This document shows positions 22,131-33,069 of a DNA stretch of 64,000 bases, in pieces. Source of the stretch: Mesostigma viride. Taxonomy: Eukaryota > Streptophyta > Mesostigmatophyceae > Mesostigmatales > Mesostigmataceae. The stretch's first letter is position 1. Every line of letters begins with the position of its first letter. Under the pieces are notes generated by a model, which was not told where the DNA came from, did not search any database, and was given only the letters and a program-made list of their open reading frames with translations. The translations under genes were made by a program, and so were the position numbers. The stretch is taken from positions 62,001 to 126,000 of the forward strand of contig RPFO01002102.1 in assembly GCA_009746045.1 (NCBI GenBank). The letters run 5' to 3'.

Positions 22131-22410
22131 GAGGCGTAAATTACCACGCGGTAATCTTACCACGCACGATCCCACGCCTGAGATCCAAGGCGGTAATAAT
22201 TACAACGTCGAGTGATAGGTAGTAAATTTACTAGCCGTAAGTAAAAGTAACGTTACCACGACGTATCTTTCGTAGTACTGTACCGACACGGGAGATTACC
22301 GCGACGGATCTTAGTTGAGAAGCTACCACCGGTAAATTAGGTGCCAGTGATCCGATGCTGTAAGATTACGTTTTAGTAAGTTACTTCGGGGGTCTTTGCC
22401 TGTCCACGGC
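22092..22410 (-). repeat. TACCAC/GTGGTA-rich module, inverted copy
   Basis: Bases 22092-22146 are the exact reverse complement of 55962-56016 (55 bp, including GGATCCGAGGCGTAAATT). Beyond that both loci run into AT-rich DNA studded with TACCAC, GTAATC and CGTAAGT-type motifs without further exact match. It may be the edge of a mobile element that abuts ORF1-type sequences in both places. Confidence 0.6.
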
Positions 22411-23018
22411 CAGATGGATAATTATATATTGTAATGGTGAAGGGTGAAGTGGGAGAACGTGCGTGTCTATTAGCAAATGCAGCGAAATATAAAAATGTAG
22501 TTATCAGCCTTTGTCGCCTGTTCAGCAGTTGTCGTTGTCGGCCGTTGTCAGTAAGCGGCTATAGATTATGTGTGCTGGGGCCGGTGAAAAGACGCTAGCA
22601 AAGTTCGTCTGAATGGCGTCCAATAGAGGGGATTTCATTCTTAGTGGATTGTTCGACGAGGAGAAGGCGAGGTTGCTGGCGGAGAATGCGAAAGAGCAGA
22701 GGGAAGCAGCGGAAGCCGTGCGTGGAAGATGAGGTAACGGGATGGAGTGTGGGCCCTGGCTTCTGGTTATGAAATGATGGCGGTTGCAGGCCAGCCGTGC
22801 TCGCTGGTAATGGGTGTGTGGTGTTGAAATCCAAGTTCTGCGCTTATTCTCTTCTTTGGTCAATGATTGAAGGGATGTCGCCTTTTTTATTTTTGTGCAT
22901 CTGCGTCCCGTCGTGACTGCCTCGTCATGGACGCCCAGGCGTAGAAGTTCGAACGAGGGAATGATTTTTCAAACGCCTGGATATGTTATGATGGTACGAA
23001 TAAATGGTAATGGGTAGA
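22411..23018 (+). CDS. Possible first exon (from ATG 22612)
   Basis: An ATG at 22612 opens MASNRGDFILSGLFDEEKAR followed by a charged helical stretch (LLAENAKEQREAAEA). Possible donors follow (GTGCGT at about 22717, or GTAACG at about 22734 just after an in-frame TGA), so the exon end is unsettled. The next coding block at 23019 has the same acidic/helical character. The upstream 200 bp are GC-poor intergenic DNA and could hold a promoter, but I see no defined element. Confidence 0.35.
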
Positions 23019-23211
23019 GGCGGCCAAAATTTTGTTGGAAGTGTGCCAACGCCGCACATACGACTTGAACAACCCTAGGTATCTTAGGAAAAGGAAGCAC
23101 GGATACGTCGGAGTGGAGGAAGAGGAAGACGGTGACGATGGTGAAGACGGAGAGGTTTACAATGGAGGCCTTGAGAATGGGGAGACATTGAAGCAGGAGA
23201 GCAGGCTAGCG
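23019..23211 (+). CDS. Probable exon, acidic/basic protein
   Basis: The frame encodes EAAKILLEVCQRRTYDLNN, a basic RKRKHGY patch, then an acidic run (VEEEEDGDDGEDGE) and ends QESRLA at a canonical donor GCG|GTGAGT (intron from 23212). It joins in phase 0 to the exon at 23321, whose acceptor is TTTTTTCAACAG. Matching phase at both borders supports a real intron. Function unknown. Confidence 0.5.
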
Positions 23212-23320
23212 GTGAGTGGCCCGTCATGAATTACATTGTGGTTGCAGTTGTTAGCTAGGCGTGTTGATTGCTTCTTGCCGCGGGTAATCGCTAGCGTGCA
23301 TAACCTTCTTTTTTCAACAG

Positions 23321-23785
23321 GTGTTCTGGTGCATTGACTGCCGCAAAGCAATTAATGGGACTGATTATGTGCCTATCATGCCGTTTGGGAATCATACATT
23401 GCCAACAATTTGTGTTTAGAAGGCGCGCCTTCAGAAGCATATTCAGCACCGCACGAACCAGGTGCTGAAGGCGTGCTTGGAGAGGAAGGGGTATAAAGTG
23501 CGCATGACTGCATCGAAGAAGAAGAAGCAGCAGGAATCGGGCAAGACCATGATAACCGAGCCAGGATTGGCTTTCGTGCATGCAGTACATGGTGCGGCGC
23601 AGGCAGTGAATGCTGCATCGATTGCAGCGGTGCAGCCTGTGGCCATGGCGGTGCAGGGCACGGGTCCTGATGTGTGGGCGTTGGCGAAGCAGATTCACGA
23701 TGCTGTCATGGCCACGTTGTCAAGCCAAGGAATGGGTGTTGGTTCCAGTCAGGTGCCTCGCCCGGAGGAAGCTTTTCTGCTGTAA
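23321..23785 (+). CDS. Probable exon with CxxC and in-frame TAG
   Basis: The exon opens with VFWCIDCRKAINGTDYVPIM, a CxxC pair with a nearby His and a third Cys, which could bind zinc. It is interrupted by TAG at 23417-23419, then the same frame stays open for 122 more codons (KARLQKHIQHRTNQVLKACL, a Lys-rich linker, then an Ala/Val-rich helical part) to TAA at 23783. GTAAGC at 23782 is a possible donor, so the frame may continue. Either the TAG ended or killed a formerly longer protein, or it marks a missed intron. No family recognised. Confidence 0.45.
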
Positions 23786-24690
23786 GCAGAGGTGCGGCAT
23801 CAAGCATTTGCAATCGCCATGAGAGCAGTGGAGATGTCTGCGGCATGAAGCATTTGCAATCGCCATGAGAGCAGTGGAGATGTCTGCGGGATTGGGAGAT
23901 CGGCAGACAATTGCAGGAGGACATTGTGCGGTACGCTTGTAGGGTGTATGCTGTGTTGTTCCGCTCGCTAATGGACATGTGCCCCTGTAACCTCTTCCAG
24001 GCTACTAACTGCTATCCACCTCTTCAGGCTTGAAAAGTAAATTGCTGTACGGTTCACAATTGGCATGGCTTGACATGCACGCGTCCTTGACTGTGTTCTG
24101 CATGGGTTTGGGTTTTAGCGGTTTACATCAGACTCTGCTGTGTATCTGCTTAATCAGCCGACGTGTCACATAGGGACAGCAACGGCGCTGGGATGCCGCC
24201 CGGTGTGAATGCGAGTGAGGTACGCGCTGTCATGCATGGCGGATGGGGCGTGGAAGCCACGACCCACGTTTTTGTGTTTGCACGGGGGGCTAGGGTGCAA
24301 GTTGTTGTGTTGCCCTGTCATTCATATGGCCATGGATACGCGGGAAGCTTTCCCCGTACCCATACTTAATGATGCATGGACTGGTTGTGACAGCCAAGGG
24401 TTTAGCTGTCGTGGGTTTGCTGAGTAATCATGGCAGTCTGCTAGGCTGGTGCTAGAACAGCCTTAGCGCGGTTACTGCTATGTCTTGCCCGTGCTAACTG
24501 ATGCTGCAGCCACATGTGCGTGGAGCGCGAATCGTCCCGTGAGGAGAAGGAGGAGGCGGGGCCGGTGCACCCACGGTCAGGCCGGTCCGGAGAAGAAGGA
24601 GGCGGAGCACCCAGTGTGGGAGAAGGAGAAGGCGGGGAAGCACTGAAGCTCCACCCCATGTCAGGCCTCTAGTATAGGTGGCAGTTAACT
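23786..24690 (+). other. 52-bp duplication and possible last exon
   Basis: A 52-bp segment (GCATCAAGCATTTGCAATCG start, with a G for the C in copy two) is tandemly repeated at about 23793-23892. Further on, GATGCTGCAG at 24500-24510 is a possible acceptor for a Glu/Gly-rich frame (CVERESSREEKEEAGPV) that stops at 24672. This could close the gene candidate begun at 22612, but the connection is inferred only. Confidence 0.3.
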
Positions 24691-24800
24691 AAACCCATGC
24701 ACCTGCAGGTTGTAGCTCAGAATGTATTAAAAATCATATGCCCCTTTTCAGGTATATGTGTAACAGTGACTCCCAACGGATATATGTTCCTAATTTGTTA
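24691..24800 (+). mobile_element. LINE-type 3' end
   Basis: CACCTGCAGGTTGTAGCTCA, AATGTATTA and ATGCCCCTTTTCAGG match the 3' UTRs at 57890-57945 and 59620-59680. TGACTCCCAACGG with an AT-rich trailer follows, the family's 3' signature in weaker form. Confidence 0.6.
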
Positions 24801-24886
24801 AATTCTTACTGAATAATTGTTGTCTTTATGAACCCATGAAGAGCAAAGCCCGGTGGGGAGTACATGTAACGCATTACCACGAGAAG

Positions 24887-25160
24887 GGGTCCCCACACCG
24901 CATTTCTTCGCTCTCTGTTCCTATGCAGAACAAGAAGAGGTGGAAGACCAATGTCCCGGCTCACACGCCAGCCCCTGTGGGTAAGCCCCCTCCCCCAAAG
25001 CGGAAGGGGCGCTTTGGGGAGAAGTGTAGTTAGGATTTTGTAGACTAGATAGCTTAGAGTTAGCTTATTTCGATGTCGCGGCTTGACCCACCTCCACCCA
25101 TTCAGCAAGGAATATGTGCTACATGATCTCCCAACGGAGGCATGTTATAATTTTATTTGA
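24887..25160 (+). mobile_element. LINE C-terminus and 3' end (17.2-kb family)
   Basis: The frame to the stop near 25030 ends with MQNKKRWKTNVPAHTPAPVG and KPPPPKRKGRF, the same C-terminus as the LINE at 17197-18339. Its 3' UTR (TTAGGATTTTGTAGACTAGA, then GTGCTACATGATCTCCCAAC) and stem-loop (25128-25139) are also the same. Strongly 5'-truncated. Confidence 0.8.
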
Positions 25161-25290
25161 TTGTTTAATGTAGGGTCTTGGGGCATGATGCAGATGAGAT
25201 TTGTAACTTCCGTGTAATTATGTTTCTATAGAGATTAGCATAGTACTATAAACATGCCCATGCGCATGACACGCAAGTACTTACGGACTT

Positions 25291-26595
25291 CCATCCATCC
25301 ATCCATCCATCCATCCATCCATCCATCCATCCATCCATCCATCCATCCATCCATCCATCCATCCATCCATCCATCCATCCATCCATCCATCCATCCATCC
25401 ATCCATCCATCCATCCATCCATCCATCCATCCATCCATCCATCCATCCATCCATCCATCCATCCATCCATCCATCCATCCATCCATCCATCCATCCATCC
25501 ATCCATCCATCCATCCATCCATCCATCCATCCATCCATCCATCCATCCATCCATCCATCCATCCATCCATCCATCCATCCATCCATCCATCCATCCATCC
25601 ATCCATCCATCCATCCATCCATCCATCCATCCATCCATCCATCCATCCATCCATCCATCCATCCATCCATCCATCCATCCATCCATCCATCCATCCATCC
25701 ATCCATCCATCCATCCATCCATCCATCCATCCATCCATCCATCCATCCATCCATCCATCCATCCATCCATCCATCCATCCATCCATCCATCCATCCATCC
25801 ATCCATCCATCCATCCATCCATCCATCCATCCATCCATCCATCCATCCATCCATCCATCCATCCATCCATCCATCCATCCATCCATCCATCCATCCATCC
25901 ATCCATCCATCCATCCATCCATCCATCCATCCATCCATCCATCCATCCATCCATCCATCCATCCATCCATCCATCCATCCATCCATCCATCCATCCATCC
26001 ATCCATCCATCCATCCATCCATCCATCCATCCATCCATCCATCCATCCATCCATCCATCCATCCATCCATCCATCCATCCATCCATCCATCCATCCATCC
26101 ATCCATCCATCCATCCATCCATCCATCCATCCATCCATCCATCCATCCATCCATCCATCCATCCATCCATCCATCCATCCATCCATCCATCCATCCATCC
26201 ATCCATCCATCCATCCATCCATCCATCCATCCATCCATCCATCCATCCATCCATCCATCCATCCATCCATCCATCCATCCATCCATCCATCCATCCATCC
26301 ATCCATCCATCCATCCATCCATCCATCCATCCATCCATCCATCCATCCATCCATCCATCCATCCATCCATCCATCCATCCATCCATCCATCCATCCATCC
26401 ATCCATCCATCCATCCATCCATCCATCCATCCATCCATCCATCCATCCATCCATCCATCCATCCATCCATCCATCCATCCATCCATCCATCCATCCATCC
26501 ATCCATCCATCCATCCATCCATCCATCCATCCATCCATCCCATCCATCCATCCATCCATCCATCCATCCATCCATCCATCCATCCATCCATCCAT
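25291..26595. repeat. (CATC)n tetranucleotide array, 1.3 kb
   Basis: About 326 units of CATC/ATCC with a single visible phase slip near 26540. All frames are open and encode Pro-Ser-Ile-His or Met-Asp-Gly-Trp repeats, which are artefacts. LINE sequence lies on both sides: the family end at 25160 and the ORF1-family 3' UTR from 26596. Confidence 0.98.
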
Positions 26596-26950
26596 CGGGG
26601 TATAGTCCTAGTACAGCCATGCTACGTCCTGGCTATGATGAGATTACTTGCCCACGCTCCTAGTGTTATGCCATGCTCACATGAGTCTTATTGCACCCAC
26701 AGATTGCCGGATCGTTAGCGTGTCCGTTTAGCTAGCGTTCCCGAATGCAGCTGTGGCATGCCTTAGGCATGAAGGAGAGTGGGGGTCTCTGCCCTTTCTC
26801 CTGTTGTGCACACACAGGCATTAAAAGCACTTCGGTGCTCCGTGACTCCCCAACGGGGGCACGTGTTTAATTAATTAATTAATGAATGAATCGGGGTTAA
26901 CTAATGCTCCTTGACTCCCTAATGGGGGCATGAGTTTAATAAATGAATTA
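26596..26950 (+). mobile_element. ORF1-family 3' UTR with two stem-loop ends
   Basis: GTACAGCCATGCTACGTCCT through TTCTCCTGTTGTGCACACAC matches 57198-57420 closely. It ends with CTCCCCAACGGGGG (26845-26858), CACGTGTTTAATTAATTAA, and then a second diverged end (GGGGTTAACTAATGCTCC, TTGACTCCCTAATGGGGGCA, TAAATGAATTAAG). Two ends in a row suggest a later insertion into, or a template jump at, the first tail. Confidence 0.75.
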
Positions 26951-26972
26951 AGTAGTTAGTTCATAAATCAGG

Positions 26973-27667
26973 TGTTGCGTCCAAGCCCATTTAATTAGGT
27001 TCCTTTAGTGGACAGTTCGGCGCAACAATGTGAAATAGGCGAAATCTTAGTGTTCGACTATTTAGGACTATTTGTACAGCCGGTTCATACGGCGTTGTAC
27101 TTGCTATTCAGTGGTTTTGTAGTACTTTCGGTACTTTGGTTTATCTGTAGGTGCGCAGCATGTCAATGTGCGTGGACCTAGTATAATTCGTTTTGGGTCG
27201 TACGGTCAATTTGTGTGAACCGTAGCGCCCTAGAGATCTCGGTTGACCATGCGTCCAAGCAGTGCTGCTTGGCACTGCTTGGCAACGCTGTGAGCCGCCA
27301 AGGTTAATAGTGTGTGGGAACGTTCACCATTGTCACCCCCGGAATGAATGAAATGAATTGAGTTAATCTCTTTCTCTTTCCGGCTGGGTCACGCCCGCGG
27401 GTTTAGGAAATGCATGGTCCTGAATTCCTGTCGTAAATGCTACATGTACCTCGGGAGGCATTAGCCACGCTTCCCTATAGAGGTTGTCTCACCGCAGGCT
27501 ATAACCGGCCAGGGTCAACTGCGCCAGGTTAATTATGTTAGATTAGTTATCGTCCATACTATTCATGGTGTGGATTGCGTAGATTAATATAGCGACCACC
27601 GTTCATAATGGTCTATTATGAATCAGGTGTAGATCTTTTACACCCGGCAGTCAGCCGGGATGTAAAA
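26973..27667 (+). repeat. 5' LTR
   Basis: Starts TGTTGCGTCC and ends GGGATGTAAAA; the 3' boundary is less usual than the standard CA but is fixed by comparison with the right LTR and the target duplication. Confidence 0.9.
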
Positions 27668-28222
27668 CTGGACTCGGAGGAATCCACCTGAGTCGCAGAG
27701 GTAAATGAGCGCTGTTTATAAGTTTCTAAAACAACTATAATGTCACATCGCAGACTGGCCACCTTGCGATTGTGCGTATGTCGTGACCTACACTCTAGAG
27801 GTCATGACCCAGGTTCCTGTCAGGAACGGATTTTTTTCACGAATTTAATTTTTTTCTCTAGGCGGTAGGTCGATTTTCAATTGCCCCTGCCGAAGGGGGG
27901 TTGTGGGTTCGGTAGTTATTGAATAAGTCCGGCAATCGGCATCGAGAACCTATAGCGGGTCCATAATCCCTCATAGTCGACTTTTTAGTGGGGCGGGGTG
28001 CTGGCGAGCGTCCGAGAGAATATCCTCATCATCGGCGACCTCTTTTACTTCGGCAGCGTCCATGGGCACGACACCCGGCAGTCAGCTGGGGGAGTCGAAG
28101 ACACAGGTATGCCCGGAGTAGGATTGTTCATTATGATAGAACGCTCCTTCGGCCATTGCTGTCGAAATTTTAGTTTTTCCTAGACTTGAATTTCTATCAG
28201 TAGTATATGCAGCCCTACCCAG

Positions 28223-28765
28223 TAGTGTTTCTTTTAGGGTTGCAGCCCTTCCAGGCTGTAGCCCCCTTTTCTTTTTGTCATGCTGCAGCCCTTCCAGGCT
28301 GTAGCCCATTTTTGTGCTGCAGCCCTTACATGCTGTAGCCCATTGTGGTGCTGCAGCCCTTACAGGCTGTAGCCCCCTTTGTGTGTGTGTGTGTGTGTGT
28401 GTGTGCTGCAGCCCTTCCAGGCTGCAGCCCATTTTTGCGTTGCAGCCCTTCCAGGCTGTAGCCCCCTTTTCTTTTTGTCATGCTGCAGCCCTTCCAGGCT
28501 GTAGCCCATTTTTGTGCTGCAGCCCTTACATGTTGTAGCCCATTGTGGTGCTGCGGCCCTTACAGGCTGTAGCCCCCTTTGTGTGTGTGTGTGTGCTGCA
28601 GCCCTTCCAGGCTGTAGCCCATTTTTGCGTTGCAGCCCTTCCCGGCTGTAGCCCATTTTGGCGTTGCAGCCCTTCCCGGCTGTAGCCCATTTAGCGTTGC
28701 AGTCCTTCCAGGCTGTAGCCCAAGTGTTTCTTTTAGTGGCAGCCCTTATAGGCTGTAGCCCCTAG
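28223..28765. repeat. About 30-bp minisatellite inside LTR element
   Basis: Units of the type TGCAGCCCTTCCAGGCTGTA + GCCC(C/A)TTTT repeat about 17 times, interrupted by (GT)n runs at about 28379-28404 and 28581-28596. Each unit contains a small self-complementary CAGCC...GGCTG core. It occupies the 5' untranslated part of the element. Confidence 0.9.
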
Positions 28766-30989
28766 CAGCAATAGTGTACACTGTGGCTTGCTCCTTAATC
28801 TTCGGAGCACGCTGAACAGGTCATTCGTGGGTACGGGTGGGGGAGGCAGGTCTTGCCACTCTTGTTCAGGCAGAAGAGTTAATTCTTATGCACACGGCAC
28901 TCCTGGGTCACTAGGAGCCACTTGTACCACTCTATGACCTTCACCACCACCTTTGCCTTCTGCCCCAACCATCCTCTCACCTGGGTCATCAGTGTAGAGG
29001 GTACAGGGAGGGCAACAATTGTTGGATGCACTACGTAGCTGTGACAACAGGTAGTCATATCTGTTGCATGCGCGAGTGGTGACACGCAGTAGTAGCTACT
29101 TTGGTTGGCTGCTGCACTGTTACAGGTGGTCACACTTGTTCTTTTACTTCATTGGGTTGTTTTATTTTCTTTAGGTGCTGGTATCTTGGAGACAGGCAGG
29201 TAGTAGCCAGTCTGGCTAGCTGCTGCGCTGTCACGGGTGGTCACACCTGTCCTTCTTCTTTCTTTTGTTGTTTGGTTATTTCCATATGCTGCTAGTCATG
29301 CCAGTATGTTGACACTGTGTCCCTGTGGGTGTAGCCGTTAGCTGCCTGTACCATACCTCCTTTGCAGGGGCCAGGATGGCTGCCTGTGCTCACCTTATAG
29401 GTGCTATAGTGACAATTGCTATCTTTAGTAGCATCGTCCCTTGTAGTCTTTAGTGACTGCAATATTCTAACAATATTTGTATCAGCTGTGACAGCAGCTA
29501 GTAATAGCTGTGTTGTCTAGGTTGGTCTTACTTGCTACTAGACATCGCAATTAGGGCTACCCTCATGGCTGTTGCTGTCTCTTTGTTGGGATTAATTAGT
29601 TAGAGTGACAGTTGTTGCAACAGTTAGTCATAGCTGTTGCCATCATGAGTATTTTGTCTCTTTTGCTTCTTTTGGTTCCTGTGTATATGGCCCTCACGGC
29701 CGTCCATGTGAAGTGCATCAACACTTTACCTCTTTTGTTTCCTTAGTGGTTGTCGCCGGCGTTCCACCGGCTTGTTCCTTTGTGCATCATGTCCATCTTC
29801 AAGCGTCGGCCTGTTTTGCAAGGGTACTTTATGTTTCTTACCTTTGACGTATCTATGCGACGTGGTTGTTTCAGGATGATGCGCTTGGTTGTTGTAGCTC
29901 GGGTACCTTACTTTTCCTTCCAGTCAGGGAGGGTTCTATCAGCATATGCTTTGCAACCTTCCTAGTTGCAGATTTCACTTTGCTGAAATGCATGCTGTTG
30001 TGGACGTTCATGATGGACATCATTTCCCACGTGTGGATCCTACAGGGTTCCCAGTACTCCTGTCATGCACACTTGTCTCCTCGTACTTTTTCCTTCCAGT
30101 CAGGGAGGGTTACGTCGCCACAATGTGCAACCTTCTTAGTTGCAGGTTTTAGGCAATGGAGCACTTAGCTGCATGACGGGCCTGGGATTGTTGTTGATTT
30201 TTGTTGCTTGACATAACAATCTATGGATCCTATAGGGTTAGCAGTACTCCTTCAGTCTGAAGGCGCTATTAGCATTTTGTTCTCTTCCCTGTTCTAAGGG
30301 GAGTTAGGACTCTTCACATGGGGTGCATTGGGTTTTACCACCACCCCCACCTCATCTATCCTCAGTCGCATTCAGCCCCTTGCCATCACCCCTTCCCTGC
30401 ACAGCCACCGTGCCAGGAGCTAGCAAGTAGTAATCCTTGCTGTTAATCGGGGTTGCTGTTGGTCATACCTGCTGTTTGCTGGGATTGATGTCAGGTGATA
30501 ATGGGTGTTCCTACCCATTGTTGTGGGTGTGTGGCACGTTTCTGTTGCAGGTAGTCATACCTATTTTTTTTGTACTCAATACTAGCGGTCATGCTGGTAA
30601 CCGTGGCAATGGTTTATTGGATATCGCCAGCTAGACACATCTACCATGATGACAGGGGCTCGTGATAGCTCAGTACCGGGGAGTTCCTCGACGTGTTTGT
30701 AGGGGCAGCCTTGCTTGTGGACCTGATCACTCCACTCTCACTGCCATTCGGACACATGTTTCGTAGACACTGCCTTGTCCTGACCTTCACACCCCTTTCT
30801 CCCCAGTCTGGGGGTACCCTTGTGGGTACAATGTCTTTGTACCTCAGTTGTGGCACGTCTATTTTGGCTTGATATTCTATCTGTTTGGTTTGTTTGGAAT
30901 TTTTTTTTCCTTTCCCCCCCCCCCTCCGGGTGCTTTCCGTCGCGAGGGCGCTCCGATTCCCATAGAGGGGGGGGGAGAGAAGAAGGAAG

Positions 30990-31400
30990 AGGCTTCACAG
31001 CCCCTTAGGGGGGGGAGGAGTCACAGAGATAGGCATCTGTGTGTTACCCAGTTAGTGGACTGAAGGGAGAGGCTCCCATCCCCCTTAGGGGGGGGAGGAG
31101 TCTGTGTGAGAAAGCACTGAGGTTACTAGTGTTATTACTAGTGGTGAGATCAGGTGCATGTGTTGGTATGTGTATAGTAGATACGTGGTTGGGTGTCCCT
31201 GGTTCATCAGGGACAAGGGTCAGCTGCACTATGATGTGTGCGCTTAGAAGATGTATGTAGGTGTATGGGGTGTGCATAAAGGATTGGAAGATGCGTATGC
31301 GTGTCAGAGGAATCTTTCAATTTTTTTTAATTTTCACTTTGTGTGGTTTCCTCCATGCAAAGGCACACGCAGGGCTCCCCCTTAGGGGGGGAGGTATCTC
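30990..31400 (+). repeat. Internal polypurine-like repeats in LTR element
   Basis: The motif CCCTTAGGGGGGGGAGGAG occurs at 31002-31020 and 31082-31100 and in shortened form at 31379-31393. It resembles the true polypurine tract next to the right LTR and could act as extra plus-strand priming sites. Confidence 0.6.
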
Positions 31401-31639
31401 ATCTCTTTCGTGCGATGGATGTGCGCAGTCATGCACACTTGTCTCTTCCCCACCACACCAATACCAGCCGCAGGTCCGCAAGGAGGAGCTATCTGCTCTT
31501 CAGGACCCCGCTCTTCAGGAGGGGTTGGACCTCGGCATTAGTTCATTCGGCGCGGAGTCCCCTTGTAGTCATACGAGGTGGCGAGGGACACCGATTTCAT
31601 AAGGGTTACGGCGGCGACAAAGAGCGCGGGATACGGTGC

Positions 31640-32526
31640 GCGCAGTTCGAGCTATGATCGCGCCTCAAGTTGCGACATCGGCGCAGTGGCGGCAGTCAGC
31701 GCTAGGGCGGCCGTCGGGCGAAGTATCACACGCGACTTCCGTCGCAAGCGTATATTTGTGCAACGGTGGTAAGCCACCGTACATGGAGCCCGCGCTATGC
31801 CCCTCAGGTATAGTGGCGACGGGCGACAAGGACAAGGAGACACTGTGGCCACATCGGCGAGTCGATGGACGCATCGGCGAGTCATTTGTTGGACAACATG
31901 GTTTCCGGCATTAACAAGGCGTCCGACCTCTCTTCGCAGTCCGCGGTGGAGGTCGAGCAGCGGGTTTTTCCCAGCTGCAGGCGCTGCGTTTAGGTTTGGA
32001 GAAACAGATGGTTGCACAGGCAGAGTTTTTTTTTTTTTAGGCGCGGTTGTCCACCACGATGGAAGCGGTACTCCAGAAGGTGATGGAGCGGATGTTGACT
32101 CCCCAAGCGGCGGCGGGACCTGGGGCTTCTACACATTCCAGTGCAGGACCCAATCAGGTCGCGCCTTAAGGGCCGGGCGGGGCAGTCACCAGCGCGACGT
32201 TACCGGTGGGTACTGTGACCGTTGCGGGTGGTAATTCCGGGGTTGTGGGGCCGTCAGGTCCCCCAATGACGGGGCTTTCCAGTGCCCGTCCAGGGGTGGC
32301 ACCGGGGCCGTCAGGTCCCCTCGTGGCGGGGCTTTCCAGCTCCTCCCACCGACCTTTGGCTCCTGTCCAGGTTCCCCCTCAGGGGTCTGGGTGGACCTCC
32401 CTATTGCCACGTGTGGCGATAGTACGGGCGTGCGATTGGTCATGGTCACATGACAGTTTACATTGTGTTCTTCACCACATTGTCTTATCGGGTGGGAGCC
32501 TTTGGCACCTTGCTTGCCATTGGTAG
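31640..32526 (+). pseudogene. Broken gag-like region
   Basis: Successive frames encode a helical segment (SMDASASHLLDNMVSGINKA, then SDLSSQSAVEVEQ), another (QLQALRLGLEKQMVAQAE) after a frame change, and TTMEAVLQKVMERML followed by a stop at about 32168. A Gly/Pro/Val-rich stretch (VTVAGGNSGVVGPSGPP) follows. Helical then Pro-rich order is what the N-terminal part of gag often shows, but no CCHC knuckle or capsid motif is visible. A T12 run at about 32027 is one likely site of frame loss. Confidence 0.4.
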
Positions 32527-33069
32527 ACTGTTCTATTTGGGACGTCGTTGAGTTGGTGACATTTGGCGACATTTGGTGACATTTGGCGACATTCGGTGAT
32601 CTTTGGCGACTTTTGGCTACTTTATTGTAGCATGGCCTTTATTGGCTCTTGTGATGAGAATTTGGAGGTTGAGCCACCTGCGTGTGATGTATCACCTCGT
32701 GCAGTTACAGTGGTGGTCGTGTCGATGCCTGTATTGACTATCCTCACTTTGGATGTGTTACGATTCACGTATGTCCGTGGCTAAACTTGTGGTGATCGTG
32801 GAGACCTTGGCTCACTGCCCTGTGTCTTGGCCCCTCGCTTCTGTCCTTTGGGCATGCATCCTTCTTCTGCGTGCCGCGCGGCCAATGGACGGGATCTGAG
32901 TTGGGCTTGCCCGATGGACCAGCTTAGTCGTGCAAGCTGGTCCCTGCCCCATCGGGACCATAGGTCACTCATGGGTTGCACCATGCGTATACGGAGTCTA
33001 GCATGTTCTGGGCGTGGTTGTCGTTGGGCTAGCGGGGTAGCCGACCTCTCCCCAGAGAGGGGGGAGGAG

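Noticed and set aside
25235-26663. Long Pro-Ser-Ile-His and Met-Asp-Gly-Trp frames
   Set aside because: Direct translation of the (CATC)n array.
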